A stretch of 64,000 bases of DNA from an uncultured Acetobacteraceae bacterium (lineage in GTDB: Bacteria; Pseudomonadota; Alphaproteobacteria; Acetobacterales; Acetobacteraceae): the NCBI GenBank assembly GCA_903918195.1, contig CAIXDS010000330.1, positions 21,598 through 85,597 on the forward strand, given 5' to 3'. Shown in pieces: positions 9,132 through 16,541 of the stretch (position 1 is the first letter of the stretch; the number at the start of each line of letters is the position of its first letter). Position numbers and translations under genes: made by a program. The notes beneath the pieces are model-generated. The model was not told where the DNA came from and did not search any database. It saw nothing but the letters and a program-made list of their open reading frames with translations.

Positions 9132-9431
9132 ATGTTGCGCACTGTGATTGCCTTGCCTGTTCTTGTCGTGCTGATCCTGTTCGCGTTGTCCAACCCGCAG
9201 TCGGTCACGCTGGCATTCTGGCCGACCGACTTCACGCTGAAGTCGCCGGTCTCGGCCGCCGTCCTGGCGCCCGCAGCGGTGGCCTTCCTGCTTGGCGCCC
9301 TGTTCGTCTGGTTCCCGGCCCTTGGCGCCCGTCGCCGCGCTCGTCGCTTCGAGCGGGCAACACGCCGGCTGGAAGACCAGGTGAGCTCTCTGAAGAAGAA
9401 GAGCGGCTCCGCGGCGGCGGCGTCGAGGTGA
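9132..9431 (+). CDS. lapA: LapA-domain (DUF1049) small membrane protein
   Basis: This protein has 99 residues with two membrane helices: LRTVIALPVLVVLILFALSN, then SAAVLAPAAVAFLLGALFVW. Between them lies the family motif SNPQSVTLAFWP. A basic segment and a short coiled coil (FERATRRLEDQVSSLKKK) follow. In E. coli, LapA works with LapB in the turnover of LpxC and so in lipopolysaccharide supply; no LapB-like gene is seen here. The ihfB-lapA-trpF neighbourhood is common in alphaproteobacteria, which supports the call. Confidence 0.85.
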   Translation: MLRTVIALPVLVVLILFALSNPQSVTLAFWPTDFTLKSPVSAAVLAPAAVAFLLGALFVWFPALGARRRARRFERATRRLEDQVSSLKKKSGSAAAASR

Positions 9432-9432
9432 C

Positions 9433-9621
9433 ATGACGGGCCTGATCGCGGCGTTCAATTCGACCGACGCCGCGCGGGCCATCTGCCGGGCCGAAACGGT
9501 CGCACCGTATCGCGGTATGTTCGGATTCCGGCTGGAGTACGTTCTGGCGTACGGCGTCGGCAGCCGGGTGGTTGTCGGCGCCGTCTCCTTGCCCCCGCGC
9601 ACCGCCGGGCTGGCCGGGTGA
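9433..9621 (+). CDS. Possible small protein between lapA and trpF
   Basis: This 62-codon ORF is packed tightly between its neighbours: its ATG follows the lapA stop after one base, and its TGA overlaps the trpF GTG (GTGA). Third codon positions are nearly all G or C and second positions are more mixed, as in the real genes around it. The peptide (MTGLIAAFNSTDAARAICRA, then a hydrophobic LAYGVGSRVVVGAVSL patch) is not recognised. It could be a small protein or a translated coupling element for trpF. The family-standard layout without this ORF argues against it. Confidence 0.35.
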   Translation: MTGLIAAFNSTDAARAICRAETVAPYRGMFGFRLEYVLAYGVGSRVVVGAVSLPPRTAGLAG

Positions 9622-10238
9622 CGCGGGTCAAGATTTGCGGCATCAACGACCCGGCCGCCCGCGATGCTGCCCGCGACGCCGGCGCCGACTGGCTCGGGTT
9701 TGTCTTTTTCCCCGCCTCGCCGCGCGCGGTGACACCCGCTCTGGCGGCCACGCTGACGCATGGCGCTCCCTCGCGGGTCGGCCTGTTCGTGCACCCGACC
9801 GACGAGGCCATCGCCACCACGCTGGCGACGGTGCGGCTGGACGTGCTGCAAATCTATGATGGCCCCGAGCGCTGTGCCGCCCTGCGCGCCCGCTTCGGCG
9901 TTCCGGTCTGGCGCGCCGTCGGCGTGGCCGAGGCGGCCGACCTGCCGACCGAAGCCGACGGCGTGGACGGCTTCGTCATCGAGGCCAAGCCACCGGAAGG
10001 CGCCACCCGGCCGGGTGGCAATGCGGCAACGTTCGACTGGCCGATCCTGCGTGGCTGGCGTGCCCCCCTGCCCTGGATGCTGGCCGGCGGGCTCACGCCC
10101 GGCAATGTGGCGGAGGCCATCCGGGGCACCGGGGCACCGGGGGTGGATGTTTCTTCCGGGGTCGAGCGGGAACGCGGGAAGAAGGATGCGGGGCTTATCC
10201 GGGCCTTTTTGGCGGCGGTCCGTGGGGCCGGGCAGTGA
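9618..10238 (+). CDS. trpF: Phosphoribosylanthranilate isomerase
   Basis: This 206-residue TIM-barrel enzyme of tryptophan biosynthesis starts at GTG 9618 (VTRVKICGINDP). VKICGI contains the catalytic cysteine, DWLGFVFFPASPR is the second strand and phosphate region, and LDVLQIYDGPE is the usual LDVVQLHG-like strand in altered form. LAGGLTPGNVAEAI and GVDVSSGVE hold the catalytic aspartate and the phosphate-binding loop. It is complete in length. The family usually has LHG where this protein has IYDG, a mild divergence. Directly downstream is a hairpin repeat that could act as terminator. Confidence 0.95.
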   Translation: MTRVKICGINDPAARDAARDAGADWLGFVFFPASPRAVTPALAATLTHGAPSRVGLFVHPTDEAIATTLATVRLDVLQIYDGPERCAALRARFGVPVWRAVGVAEAADLPTEADGVDGFVIEAKPPEGATRPGGNAATFDWPILRGWRAPLPWMLAGGLTPGNVAEAIRGTGAPGVDVSSGVERERGKKDAGLIRAFLAAVRGAGQ

Positions 10239-10245
10239 AAGAAAA

Positions 10246-10300
10246 GGCCAGGGGCTCTGCCCCTGGACCCCGCTAAGGGCGGAGCCCTTAGAACCCTTTC
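10246..10300 (+). repeat. Modular hairpin repeat, copy 1 (forward)
   Basis: Two adjacent hairpins are present. CCAGGGG-CTCTG-CCCCTGG lies at 10248-10266 (7-bp stem). CTAAGGGC-GGA-GCCCTTAG lies at 10273-10291 (8-bp stem), and the tail is AACCC. The same module recurs at 63754-63797 almost base for base. This copy follows trpF and faces an inverted copy on the far side of the acetyltransferase gene. Confidence 0.85.
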
Positions 10301-10400
10301 CTTATCCTTCCTCTCGCCGCTGGGGCTGCTATCATTCGGATCGTTCCGATCCGATTCGGCGCAACTCGCTCAATGACATCATCCTGGTGATAATCGGCCG

Positions 10401-10907
10401 ATGAGCATCCGACCCGCCACGGCGGACGACGCCGCCGCCATCGCCACCGTGCACGTGCAAGCCTGGCGCGAGAGCTATCCCGGCCTGGTGCCCGACGCCG
10501 TGCTGGCGGCGCTCGACCCATGCCGCCGCACCGAGATGTGGCGCGCCGCCATTCCGCGCGGCGGCGTGTTCGTCGCCGCCGAGGACGCCGATCTTGTCGG
10601 CTTCGTCGCCTGGGGCCCGCAAAGCGACGCCACCCTGTCCTTCGCGGCCGAGGTTTCCGCCCTCTACGTCCTGCGCCGGGCGCAGTGGCGCGGTCATGGC
10701 CGCGCGCTGATGCGGGCCGCCGCGGCGGAGATGCAGAAGGCCGGTTTCGGGTCCGCCGGGCTGTGGGTGCTGGACGGTAATGCGCCGGCCCGCCGCTTCT
10801 ACGAAACGCTGGGCGGCCGTGCCTGCGCCACCCGCCAGGACGAGCGCGAAGGCTGGACCGCCCACGAAACCGCCTACGGCTGGGACACCTTGGATTCGCT
10901 CACTTAA
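10401..10907 (+). CDS. GNAT-family N-acetyltransferase
   Basis: This 168-residue protein has the GNAT fold. MSIRPATADDAAAIATVHVQ is the first strand-helix, and the acetyl-CoA loop is seen as VLRRAQWRGHGRALM (the R/Q-x-x-G-x-G/A motif, here RGHGRA). LWVLDGNAPARRFYETLGG is the C-terminal helix-strand with the typical NxxARRFYExLGF pattern. The substrate is unknown. Its closing codons and stop (10902-10907) overlap the conserved tail of the inverted hairpin repeat that follows, and a forward copy precedes the gene. The gene therefore sits exactly between two repeat units. Confidence 0.85.
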   Translation: MSIRPATADDAAAIATVHVQAWRESYPGLVPDAVLAALDPCRRTEMWRAAIPRGGVFVAAEDADLVGFVAWGPQSDATLSFAAEVSALYVLRRAQWRGHGRALMRAAAAEMQKAGFGSAGLWVLDGNAPARRFYETLGGRACATRQDEREGWTAHETAYGWDTLDSLT

Positions 10908-10990
10908 AGTGAATGGGTTCTAAGGGCTCAGCCCGTCGCGCCAAGGCGCGCTGCGCGCAGGGCGAGGTCCAGGGGCAGAGCCCCTGGCCT
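10901..10990 (-). repeat. Modular hairpin repeat, copy 2 (inverted relative to copy 1)
   Basis: Read on the - strand this is GGCCAGGGGCTCTGCCCCTGG (hairpin 10969-10987), then a variable GC-rich arm, then a degenerate second stem ending CCTTAGAACCCATTC, and a tail ACTTTAAGTGA. The second stem carries an extra GCGCGC-rich insertion compared with copies 1 and 6. The tail overlaps the stop codon of the acetyltransferase gene. The unit points toward copy 1. Confidence 0.75.
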
Positions 10991-10994
10991 TCCT

Positions 10995-11954
10995 TCACTC
11001 TTTGTCCGCCCGCCCCCCCACATCGCCGCGCGAAAACCGAAAATCGAAATTACAGAACTCGCACGTCATCACGATGTCCCCGTCCACCGCCATGTGGTCG
11101 AGGTCGTCGGTGTCGAACCCTTCCAGGATGCCTGACAGGCGCTGGCGCGAGCAGCGGCAGCCGTAGGCCAGGGCGCGCGGCCGGTCGGCGGCCACGCCCT
11201 CGCTGTGGAACAGGTTGAACAGCAGCCGGTCGGCTGCCAGCCCGTCATCCAGCAATTCGGCGTCGGTCACGGTGGCGGCAAGCAGGGTGGCGGTGCGCCA
11301 GCTTTCTTCCTGCGCCGCCGCGTCAAGGTCAGGATCGATCCCGCCGCTGCCGGCGATCTTTTCCAGCACCAGGGCGGCGGCGCGCCAGCCGGCGGGCGTG
11401 CGGGCGCAGGCCAGGCGCAGCCAGACCTGGAGTTGTTCGCTGGTGGCGAAATAGTGCAGCGCCATGTCGGCCAGGGTGTCGCCGGTGATGCTGACGATGC
11501 CCTGCTGGCGCTCCATGTCCGGACCCTGGTCCACGGTGAAGGCGAGGTAACCCTGGCCGAGCAGCCGCGCGGCTGAGGGGTCGGGGTTCTCGGCGAGCGT
11601 CTCGGCGAGGCGTTCCGGTTCGGCGCGGGCGTAGCCGCGCAGGGCGCCGTCATGGGTGCAGTCGGCCAGCAGCATGCCGACCGGCCCGTCGCCTTTGGCC
11701 TGCAGGCTGAAGCTGCCGCGAAACTTCAAAGCCGAGGCGAGTGCCGCGGCGAGCGCGAGCGCCTGGCCTTGCAGGGCGGTCAGGACGGCGTGGTTGTCAT
11801 GGCGGGTCAGCAGCGCGTCGGCGAGCGGCCCCAGCCGCACCAGCCGCCCGCGCACCGGCCGGCGCGGCAGGTAGAAGGGTGTGACGCCGCGCGGCACGAC
11901 AAGGTCGGGCACGTCGGGGCGTCCGGAGTCGAGGAAGGCGGGGGTGTCGGACAT
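10995..11954 (-). CDS. hslO: Redox-regulated chaperone Hsp33
   Basis: This protein has 319 residues, slightly longer than E. coli Hsp33 (292). The C-terminal redox switch is present as YGCRCSRQRL (CxC) and MTCEFCNFDF (CxxC). These four cysteines hold zinc when reduced and form disulfides on oxidative stress, turning on holdase activity. The middle contains the typical GYLAFTVDQGPDMERQQGIV and YFATSEQL segments of the N-terminal substrate-binding domain. The start is ATG 11954. In alphaproteobacteria hslO is often near argF, as here (argF at 14.2 kb), though another methyltransferase gene intervenes. Confidence 0.95.
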   Translation of the reverse strand: MSDTPAFLDSGRPDVPDLVVPRGVTPFYLPRRPVRGRLVRLGPLADALLTRHDNHAVLTALQGQALALAAALASALKFRGSFSLQAKGDGPVGMLLADCTHDGALRGYARAEPERLAETLAENPDPSAARLLGQGYLAFTVDQGPDMERQQGIVSITGDTLADMALHYFATSEQLQVWLRLACARTPAGWRAAALVLEKIAGSGGIDPDLDAAAQEESWRTATLLAATVTDAELLDDGLAADRLLFNLFHSEGVAADRPRALAYGCRCSRQRLSGILEGFDTDDLDHMAVDGDIVMTCEFCNFDFRFSRGDVGGRADKE

Positions 11955-12044
11955 GCGGCGGAAGATAGGGAATCAGGGCCGATCCCGCCACACCGGCGCG
12001 GCGGGGGGCCTTCCGCGCGCCCGGCAAAGCGCTACAATACCGCA

Positions 12045-12521
12045 ATGACCGCGACCGATTGGCACCTGCGCCCGCTGCGTTCCGACGACCACGAGCCCGC
12101 CGCCGCCCTGATCCGCAGCGCCTTCGGCGCCCTGAGCGTGGCTGCCGATCCGCCCCCCTCCGCCCTGCGCGAAACCGCGGCCGGCATCGCCGCCATGGAT
12201 GGCGGGGCGGTCGCCGTGGCGGCGGACGGCACGCTGGCCGGTGTGGTGCTGTGGGCCGAGCGCGATGGCGGCCTTTATGTCGGCCGCCTCGCCGTCGCGC
12301 CGTCCTGGCGCCGGTGCGGCATCGCCCGTGCCCTCGTCGCCGCCGCCGAGGCGGAGGCCCGCGGGCGCCGCCTGCCCCGGGTGCATCTCGGCACCAGGCT
12401 GGTGCTGGCCGGCAACCGCCGCCTGTTCGCCGCCTGCGGGTTCGTCGAGACCGGACAGCGCGCCGCGCATGCCGGCTACGACCACCCGACCGTCGTGGAC
12501 ATGGAGAAACGGCTCGCCTGA
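12045..12521 (+). CDS. GNAT-family N-acetyltransferase
   Basis: This 158-residue protein starts at ATG 12045. GNAT motif A is visible as LYVGRLAVAPSWRRCGIARALV, where RRCGIA forms the acetyl-CoA pyrophosphate loop. The C-terminal half has GNRRLFAACGFVETG. The latter resembles enzymes acting on amines or amino acids, but no substrate can be named. It is divergent from hslO, with 90 bases between the starts. It is unrelated in sequence detail to the acetyltransferase at 10401, so this is not a tandem duplication. Confidence 0.85.
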   Translation: MTATDWHLRPLRSDDHEPAAALIRSAFGALSVAADPPPSALRETAAGIAAMDGGAVAVAADGTLAGVVLWAERDGGLYVGRLAVAPSWRRCGIARALVAAAEAEARGRRLPRVHLGTRLVLAGNRRLFAACGFVETGQRAAHAGYDHPTVVDMEKRLA

Positions 12522-12657
12522 GGGTTGGTCAATGAATGCCAGCGGCGCTCCGGCCGCACCGGAAAAGCTCGATGATATCAGCGGGCGTTCATTCCCAGCT
12601 TCGATTGCTTGAGACGCCCTGAGCCCAGCCAGGCAGCACCTTCCCCCTGTGTCGAGG

Positions 12658-13704
12658 TCACCGCCGCAGCCGCCGTCCGAGTGCGCGCAGCGGTTTGGTT
12701 AGCCGCCAGGAAGTCGAGTTGTACACAGCTTCAAGTTCTGCGCGCAGATGTTCCTCGGCATCGGTTGACAAGGGGGCGGATGGCCCGTCGGACACCGAAG
12801 GTAGTGGTTGGGCCTCAGTCGCCAGCTCGGCCGGCGTGGTCGCCGCCCCGATCCGTTTCGCCTCCCACACGGCGGCCCATTCAAGGCCCTGCAGCGCGTG
12901 GCGCGTGACGGACCACCCGGTGCGCGCCAATGCCTCGCGAAAATAGGATTCCTGGTAGCCGAGTTCCATCCAGCCTTGGGAACGGATCGCCCACAGCGAC
13001 TCGCCGTCCATGCGCAACCCCCAGGGCAGCGGGAAGTCCGGCAGAATCGGCTCTGCGGCAAAATAGATGCGGCCGTCCGGCTTTATGGCGCTGCACAACG
13101 CCCGGAGTAGGCGCATGTGGTCGGAGCAGTGATGGAAGCATTCGAAGAAAACGGCTGCGTCGAATGGTTCCATCACTGTTTCCGCCCACATGAAATCGCC
13201 ATGAATGACGGTCAGACTTATATCATGGCGCCTGGCGCGCAGGCGCAGCAATTCACAAAAATTCTCCTCGATGTCCACCGCTGTGACATCCAGTCCGGTC
13301 ATTGCCATCGCCAGGGTGGTGTTCCCCCAGCCTGGCCCGAACTCAACAACCCGCGCTCCCGCCGGAAGGTCGAGCGAGTGCAGCAGGAAACCCATGCCCA
13401 TGGTGAAATAGCCGGCCGTTCGGCAACTATTCGTATAGAACGGGAACGGCCGCCGGTCCGCGGCAGCCACGTCGAACGCCGACGCTTCGTTCTGCGGCGC
13501 GTAATTCCGACCCGATATGCGCCGGTAGGCCGCCATCTGGAACTCGTGATACTCGCTGCTGAACGGGTCGGCGGGGACCTCAGTGGGGAAATCCATCCGG
13601 AACGTGGTGAAAACCTGCCGCAACGCGTCGTCCGAGATCTGCCCCGCAGCATCGCACTCGGCGAGCTTGGCATCCAACGCATCCAGAGTCGAAATGATCT
13701 GCAT
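12658..13704 (-). CDS. SAM-dependent methyltransferase with a glycan-locus C-terminal tail
   Basis: This protein has 348 residues. A class I methyltransferase core shows motif I at residues 119-130 (VVEFGPGWGNTT), an acidic strand end VTAVDIEENF, and FDAAVFFECFHHCSDHMRLL (motif IV region). The last ~40 residues end in LEAVYNSTSWRLTKPLRALG. A similar STSWRLTxPLR tail closes many glycosyltransferases and methyltransferases in surface polysaccharide loci of Rhodospirillales, usually after a coiled coil. This suggests a role in O-antigen or capsule modification. It stands alone here, beside an AT-rich stretch, as if transferred from such a locus. Confidence 0.7.
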   Translation of the reverse strand: MQIISTLDALDAKLAECDAAGQISDDALRQVFTTFRMDFPTEVPADPFSSEYHEFQMAAYRRISGRNYAPQNEASAFDVAAADRRPFPFYTNSCRTAGYFTMGMGFLLHSLDLPAGARVVEFGPGWGNTTLAMAMTGLDVTAVDIEENFCELLRLRARRHDISLTVIHGDFMWAETVMEPFDAAVFFECFHHCSDHMRLLRALCSAIKPDGRIYFAAEPILPDFPLPWGLRMDGESLWAIRSQGWMELGYQESYFREALARTGWSVTRHALQGLEWAAVWEAKRIGAATTPAELATEAQPLPSVSDGPSAPLSTDAEEHLRAELEAVYNSTSWRLTKPLRALGRRLRR

Positions 13705-14221
13705 CGGGTACCTCGCATGGTTAAGGCCAACGGCCCAAATTATCTGTCAGATCCAGTTAGGACGCCAGGTTTTACTTTTTATATTCCTTTTTAGACATAG
13801 TTATAGGAAATTTGCCCTTGGCATTTCGTTTTTGTAGCTGCTTGGGGAGGTTGTTCCGTAACATATTTTAGGGTACAGAAGTACAATTTGCGGTCACATT
13901 CGAGTGATGCTGTATTTCAAGACAAATCGCCGTCAGCGTCGTTGCACACAAAAATTTAAATTTTTCAATGTACTGCATGGCATACCACCGAACAGCCTTA
14001 GCACTACAAGGCGCGTCAAAATCCATATTAGCAGGCAATTTCAGGGAGTTGCGCGCGCAAATTGTAAAACTCAGGCCGGCACCCGATGCCGGAGCCATGT
14101 TTCCGGTGACTGACCGAAGCGAAGCTGGCGATCCGTTCCATGCTGTGCCGCGCATCATTCCGCGCCCGTGACCGGCCGTCGGGCTTTCAGATTACGGCAG
14201 CGCGGTCGGGCATCGGACCTG
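13705..14221. other. AT-rich intergenic island without a convincing gene
   Basis: This 517-base gap is strikingly AT-rich compared with everything around it, most clearly from about 13740 to 14060. It contains a perfect 16-bp palindrome AAAAATTTAAATTTTT at 13950-13965. Short ORFs on both strands (13904-14113 +, 13868-14158 -) have no coding-type third-position bias and no recognisable product. It probably holds the promoter of the methyltransferase gene and remnants of transferred DNA. Confidence 0.6.
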
Positions 14222-15193
14222 CTAACGGGCCGCCCCGAGCGCCCAGGCCAGCACGCCCTTCTGCGCGTGCAGCCGGTTTTCCGCCTCGTCGAACACCACG
14301 CTCTGCGGGCCGTCGATGACCTCCGCGGTCACTTCCTCGCCGCGATGCGCCGGCAGGCAGTGCATGAAGATCGCATCCGGCGCGGCCTGTTTCATCAGCG
14401 CCGAGGTGACCCGGTACGGCGCCAGCAGGTTGTGCCGGCTGGTGTGCGGGTCGTCCGACATGCTCACCCAGGTATCGGTAACCACGCAGCGCGCGCCGGC
14501 CACCGCCGCCGCGGGATCGTCGGTGAGTTCCACCTTCGCCCCTTGCGCCCGCGCCCAGGCGATCAACCCGGCCGGCGGGCGCAGGCTGTCCGGGGTCGCC
14601 AGCCGCAGCGTGAAGCCGAAGCGCGCCGCCGCCTCGATCCAGCTGCGCGCCACGTTGTTGCCGTCGCCGCACCAGGCCACCACCTGGCCGGCGATCGGGC
14701 CGCGATGCTCCTCGAAGGTCAGCACGTCGGCCATCAACTGGCAGGGGTGCGAATCGGCGGTCAGGCCGTTGATCACCGGCACGCTGGCGTGCGCCGCCAT
14801 TTCCCGCAGCTTCTCGTGCGCGTCGGTGCGCATCATGATCGCATCGACGTAGCGCGACAGCACAAGCGCCGTGTCGGCGATGGTCTCGCCGCGGCCGAGC
14901 TGCATTTCCTTGCCGGTCAGCATGATGACGTCGCCGCCGAGCTGGCGCATCGCCACCTCGAAGCTGACCCGGGTGCGGGTGCTCGGTTTCTCGAAGATCA
15001 TCGCCAGGGTGCGGCCGGCGAGCGGGCGGGAGGTCACGCCGCTTGCCACCTTGAACCCGGCCGCCACGTCCAGCATTTGCCGCAGCGTGCCGATATCGTG
15101 GTCGCGCAGGTCGAGGAAGTGGCGGGGGGAAGCGGTGGGCGCCGCACCTTTGCCGTCCGTCGCCGCCGCGCGGCGGCGTGCCGCCGTGCTCAT
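14222..15193 (-). CDS. argF: Ornithine carbamoyltransferase
   Basis: This 323-residue enzyme of arginine biosynthesis transfers carbamoyl from carbamoyl phosphate to ornithine. The carbamoyl phosphate loop STRTR is at residues 71-75 ([12 protein letters not shown]). HPCQLMAD follows, and the C-terminal [10 protein letters not shown] carries the catalytic cysteine and ornithine-binding residues. SMSD in TWVSMSDDP fits the SMG loop position. It starts at ATG 15193, overlapping the argD stop (ATGA). An Arg/Ala-rich N-terminal extension of about 20 residues precedes the conserved part. Confidence 0.96.
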   Translation of the reverse strand: MSTAARRRAAATDGKGAAPTASPRHFLDLRDHDIGTLRQMLDVAAGFKVASGVTSRPLAGRTLAMIFEKPSTRTRVSFEVAMRQLGGDVIMLTGKEMQLGRGETIADTALVLSRYVDAIMMRTDAHEKLREMAAHASVPVINGLTADSHPCQLMADVLTFEEHRGPIAGQVVAWCGDGNNVARSWIEAAARFGFTLRLATPDSLRPPAGLIAWARAQGAKVELTDDPAAAVAGARCVVTDTWVSMSDDPHTSRHNLLAPYRVTSALMKQAAPDAIFMHCLPAHRGEEVTAEVIDGPQSVVFDEAENRLHAQKGVLAWALGAAR

Positions 15194-16386
15194 TGGGCCG
15201 CATCCTTGCCGGCGGAGGGCAGACAGCGTGCCGCCCCGCGGTACATCCGCGCCATCGCCTCGGCGATGTCGGCGTCGGTGATCACCAGCGGCGGCACCAG
15301 GCGCACCACGTTCTCGCCCGCGGTCACGCTCAGCAGCCCTTCGGCGATGAAGGCCGCCTGGACGTCGCCGGCCGGCACCGCGCATTTGAGGCCCCGGATC
15401 AGGCCAATGCCGCGCGCTTCCTCAAATACGGCGGGAAAATCCGCCACCAGATCCGCCAGTGCCGCCGCGAGCACCTCGCCCTTGCGCACCACCTCGTCGA
15501 GGAAGCCGGGCGCGAGCAGGATGTCGAGCACGGCGTTGGCGGCGGTGCAGGCCAGCGGGTTGCCGCCGAACGTGGTGCCGTGGGTGCCCGCCACCAGGTA
15601 TTTCGCCATATGCTCGCGGGCCAGGATGGCACCGATCGGGAAGCCGCCGCCGAGCCCCTTGGCCGTGGTGACGACGTCCGGCACGATGCCGGCCCATTCG
15701 AAGGCGAACAGCTTGCCGGTGCGCCCCATGCCGCACTGGACCTCGTCGAGGCCGAGGGCCAGGCCGAACTCGTCGCAGGTGCCGCGCAGGCCGCGCAGGA
15801 AGTCGATGCTGCCGCGACGGATGCCGCCCTCGCCCTGCACCGCCTCGACCATGATGCCCGCGGTGTGCGGCCCGATCGCGTCGCGCACGGCGTTGAGGTT
15901 GTTGAACGGCACCTGGTCGAAGCCGTCCACCCGGGGGCCGAACCCCTTCAGATATTTCTCGTTGCCGGTGGCGGCCAGCATGCCGAGGGTGCGGCCGTGG
16001 AAGGCGCCCTCGAAGGTGATCATCCGGTAGCGGTCGGGGTGGCCGGTTTCATAAGCGGCGCGGCGGATCATCTTCACCATGCCCTCGTTCGCTTCCGCGC
16101 CCGAGTTGCAGAAGAACACGCTGTCGGCGAAGGTCGCGTCCACCAGCCGCTGCGCCAGAAGCTCGGCCTGGGGGATGCGGTACAGATTCGAAACGTGCAT
16201 CACCTTGTGCACCTGGGCGGCGATCGCGTCGGCCAGATGCTTGTTGGCGTGGCCGACGCTGGCGGTGGCAATGCCGCTGCCGAAATCGAGGAATCGTCGC
16301 CCGTCGGCCGTATACAGCCAGGCGCCCTCGCCCCGCTCGAAGGCGAGATCGGCGCGGTTGTATGTCGGCATCAGGGCGGGGATCAT
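15190..16386 (-). CDS. argD: Acetylornithine/aspartate aminotransferase
   Basis: This 398-residue class III PLP aminotransferase starts at ATG 16386 ([20 protein letters not shown]). Key elements are [19 protein letters not shown] (phosphate-binding), [29 protein letters not shown] (Asp pairing with the PLP ring nitrogen) and TTAKGLGGG with Lys243 as the Schiff-base lysine. It converts N-acetylglutamate semialdehyde to N-acetylornithine, and in many bacteria it also serves lysine synthesis. The argD-argF pairing is the standard alphaproteobacterial operon. A long overlapping ORF runs on past this start, but the sequence beyond 16386 does not resemble the family. Confidence 0.96.
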   Translation of the reverse strand: MIPALMPTYNRADLAFERGEGAWLYTADGRRFLDFGSGIATASVGHANKHLADAIAAQVHKVMHVSNLYRIPQAELLAQRLVDATFADSVFFCNSGAEANEGMVKMIRRAAYETGHPDRYRMITFEGAFHGRTLGMLAATGNEKYLKGFGPRVDGFDQVPFNNLNAVRDAIGPHTAGIMVEAVQGEGGIRRGSIDFLRGLRGTCDEFGLALGLDEVQCGMGRTGKLFAFEWAGIVPDVVTTAKGLGGGFPIGAILAREHMAKYLVAGTHGTTFGGNPLACTAANAVLDILLAPGFLDEVVRKGEVLAAALADLVADFPAVFEEARGIGLIRGLKCAVPAGDVQAAFIAEGLLSVTAGENVVRLVPPLVITDADIAEAMARMYRGAARCLPSAGKDAAQ

Positions 16387-16541
16387 ATCCTCGGCAGTCC
16401 TTGGCCTTTTCCGCGGGTTGCACCGCCGTCGCGCCCGGGCGCGCGCGGTTTGCGGAAGAGCGAGAGAATGAGCCGGGCCGGACGGCGAAGTCAAACCCGC
16501 ACGAGCGAAGCAGTGCCAGACAGCAAAATCCGTGCGGCCCT

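Noticed and set aside
12532..12612. 26-codon ORF after the second acetyltransferase gene
   Set aside because: Too short and without a clear ribosome-binding site or conservation signal.
13868..14158. Small ORFs on both strands in the AT-rich island (13904-14113 +, 13868-14158 -)
   Set aside because: No coding-type codon bias, no ribosome-binding site and no recognisable product.
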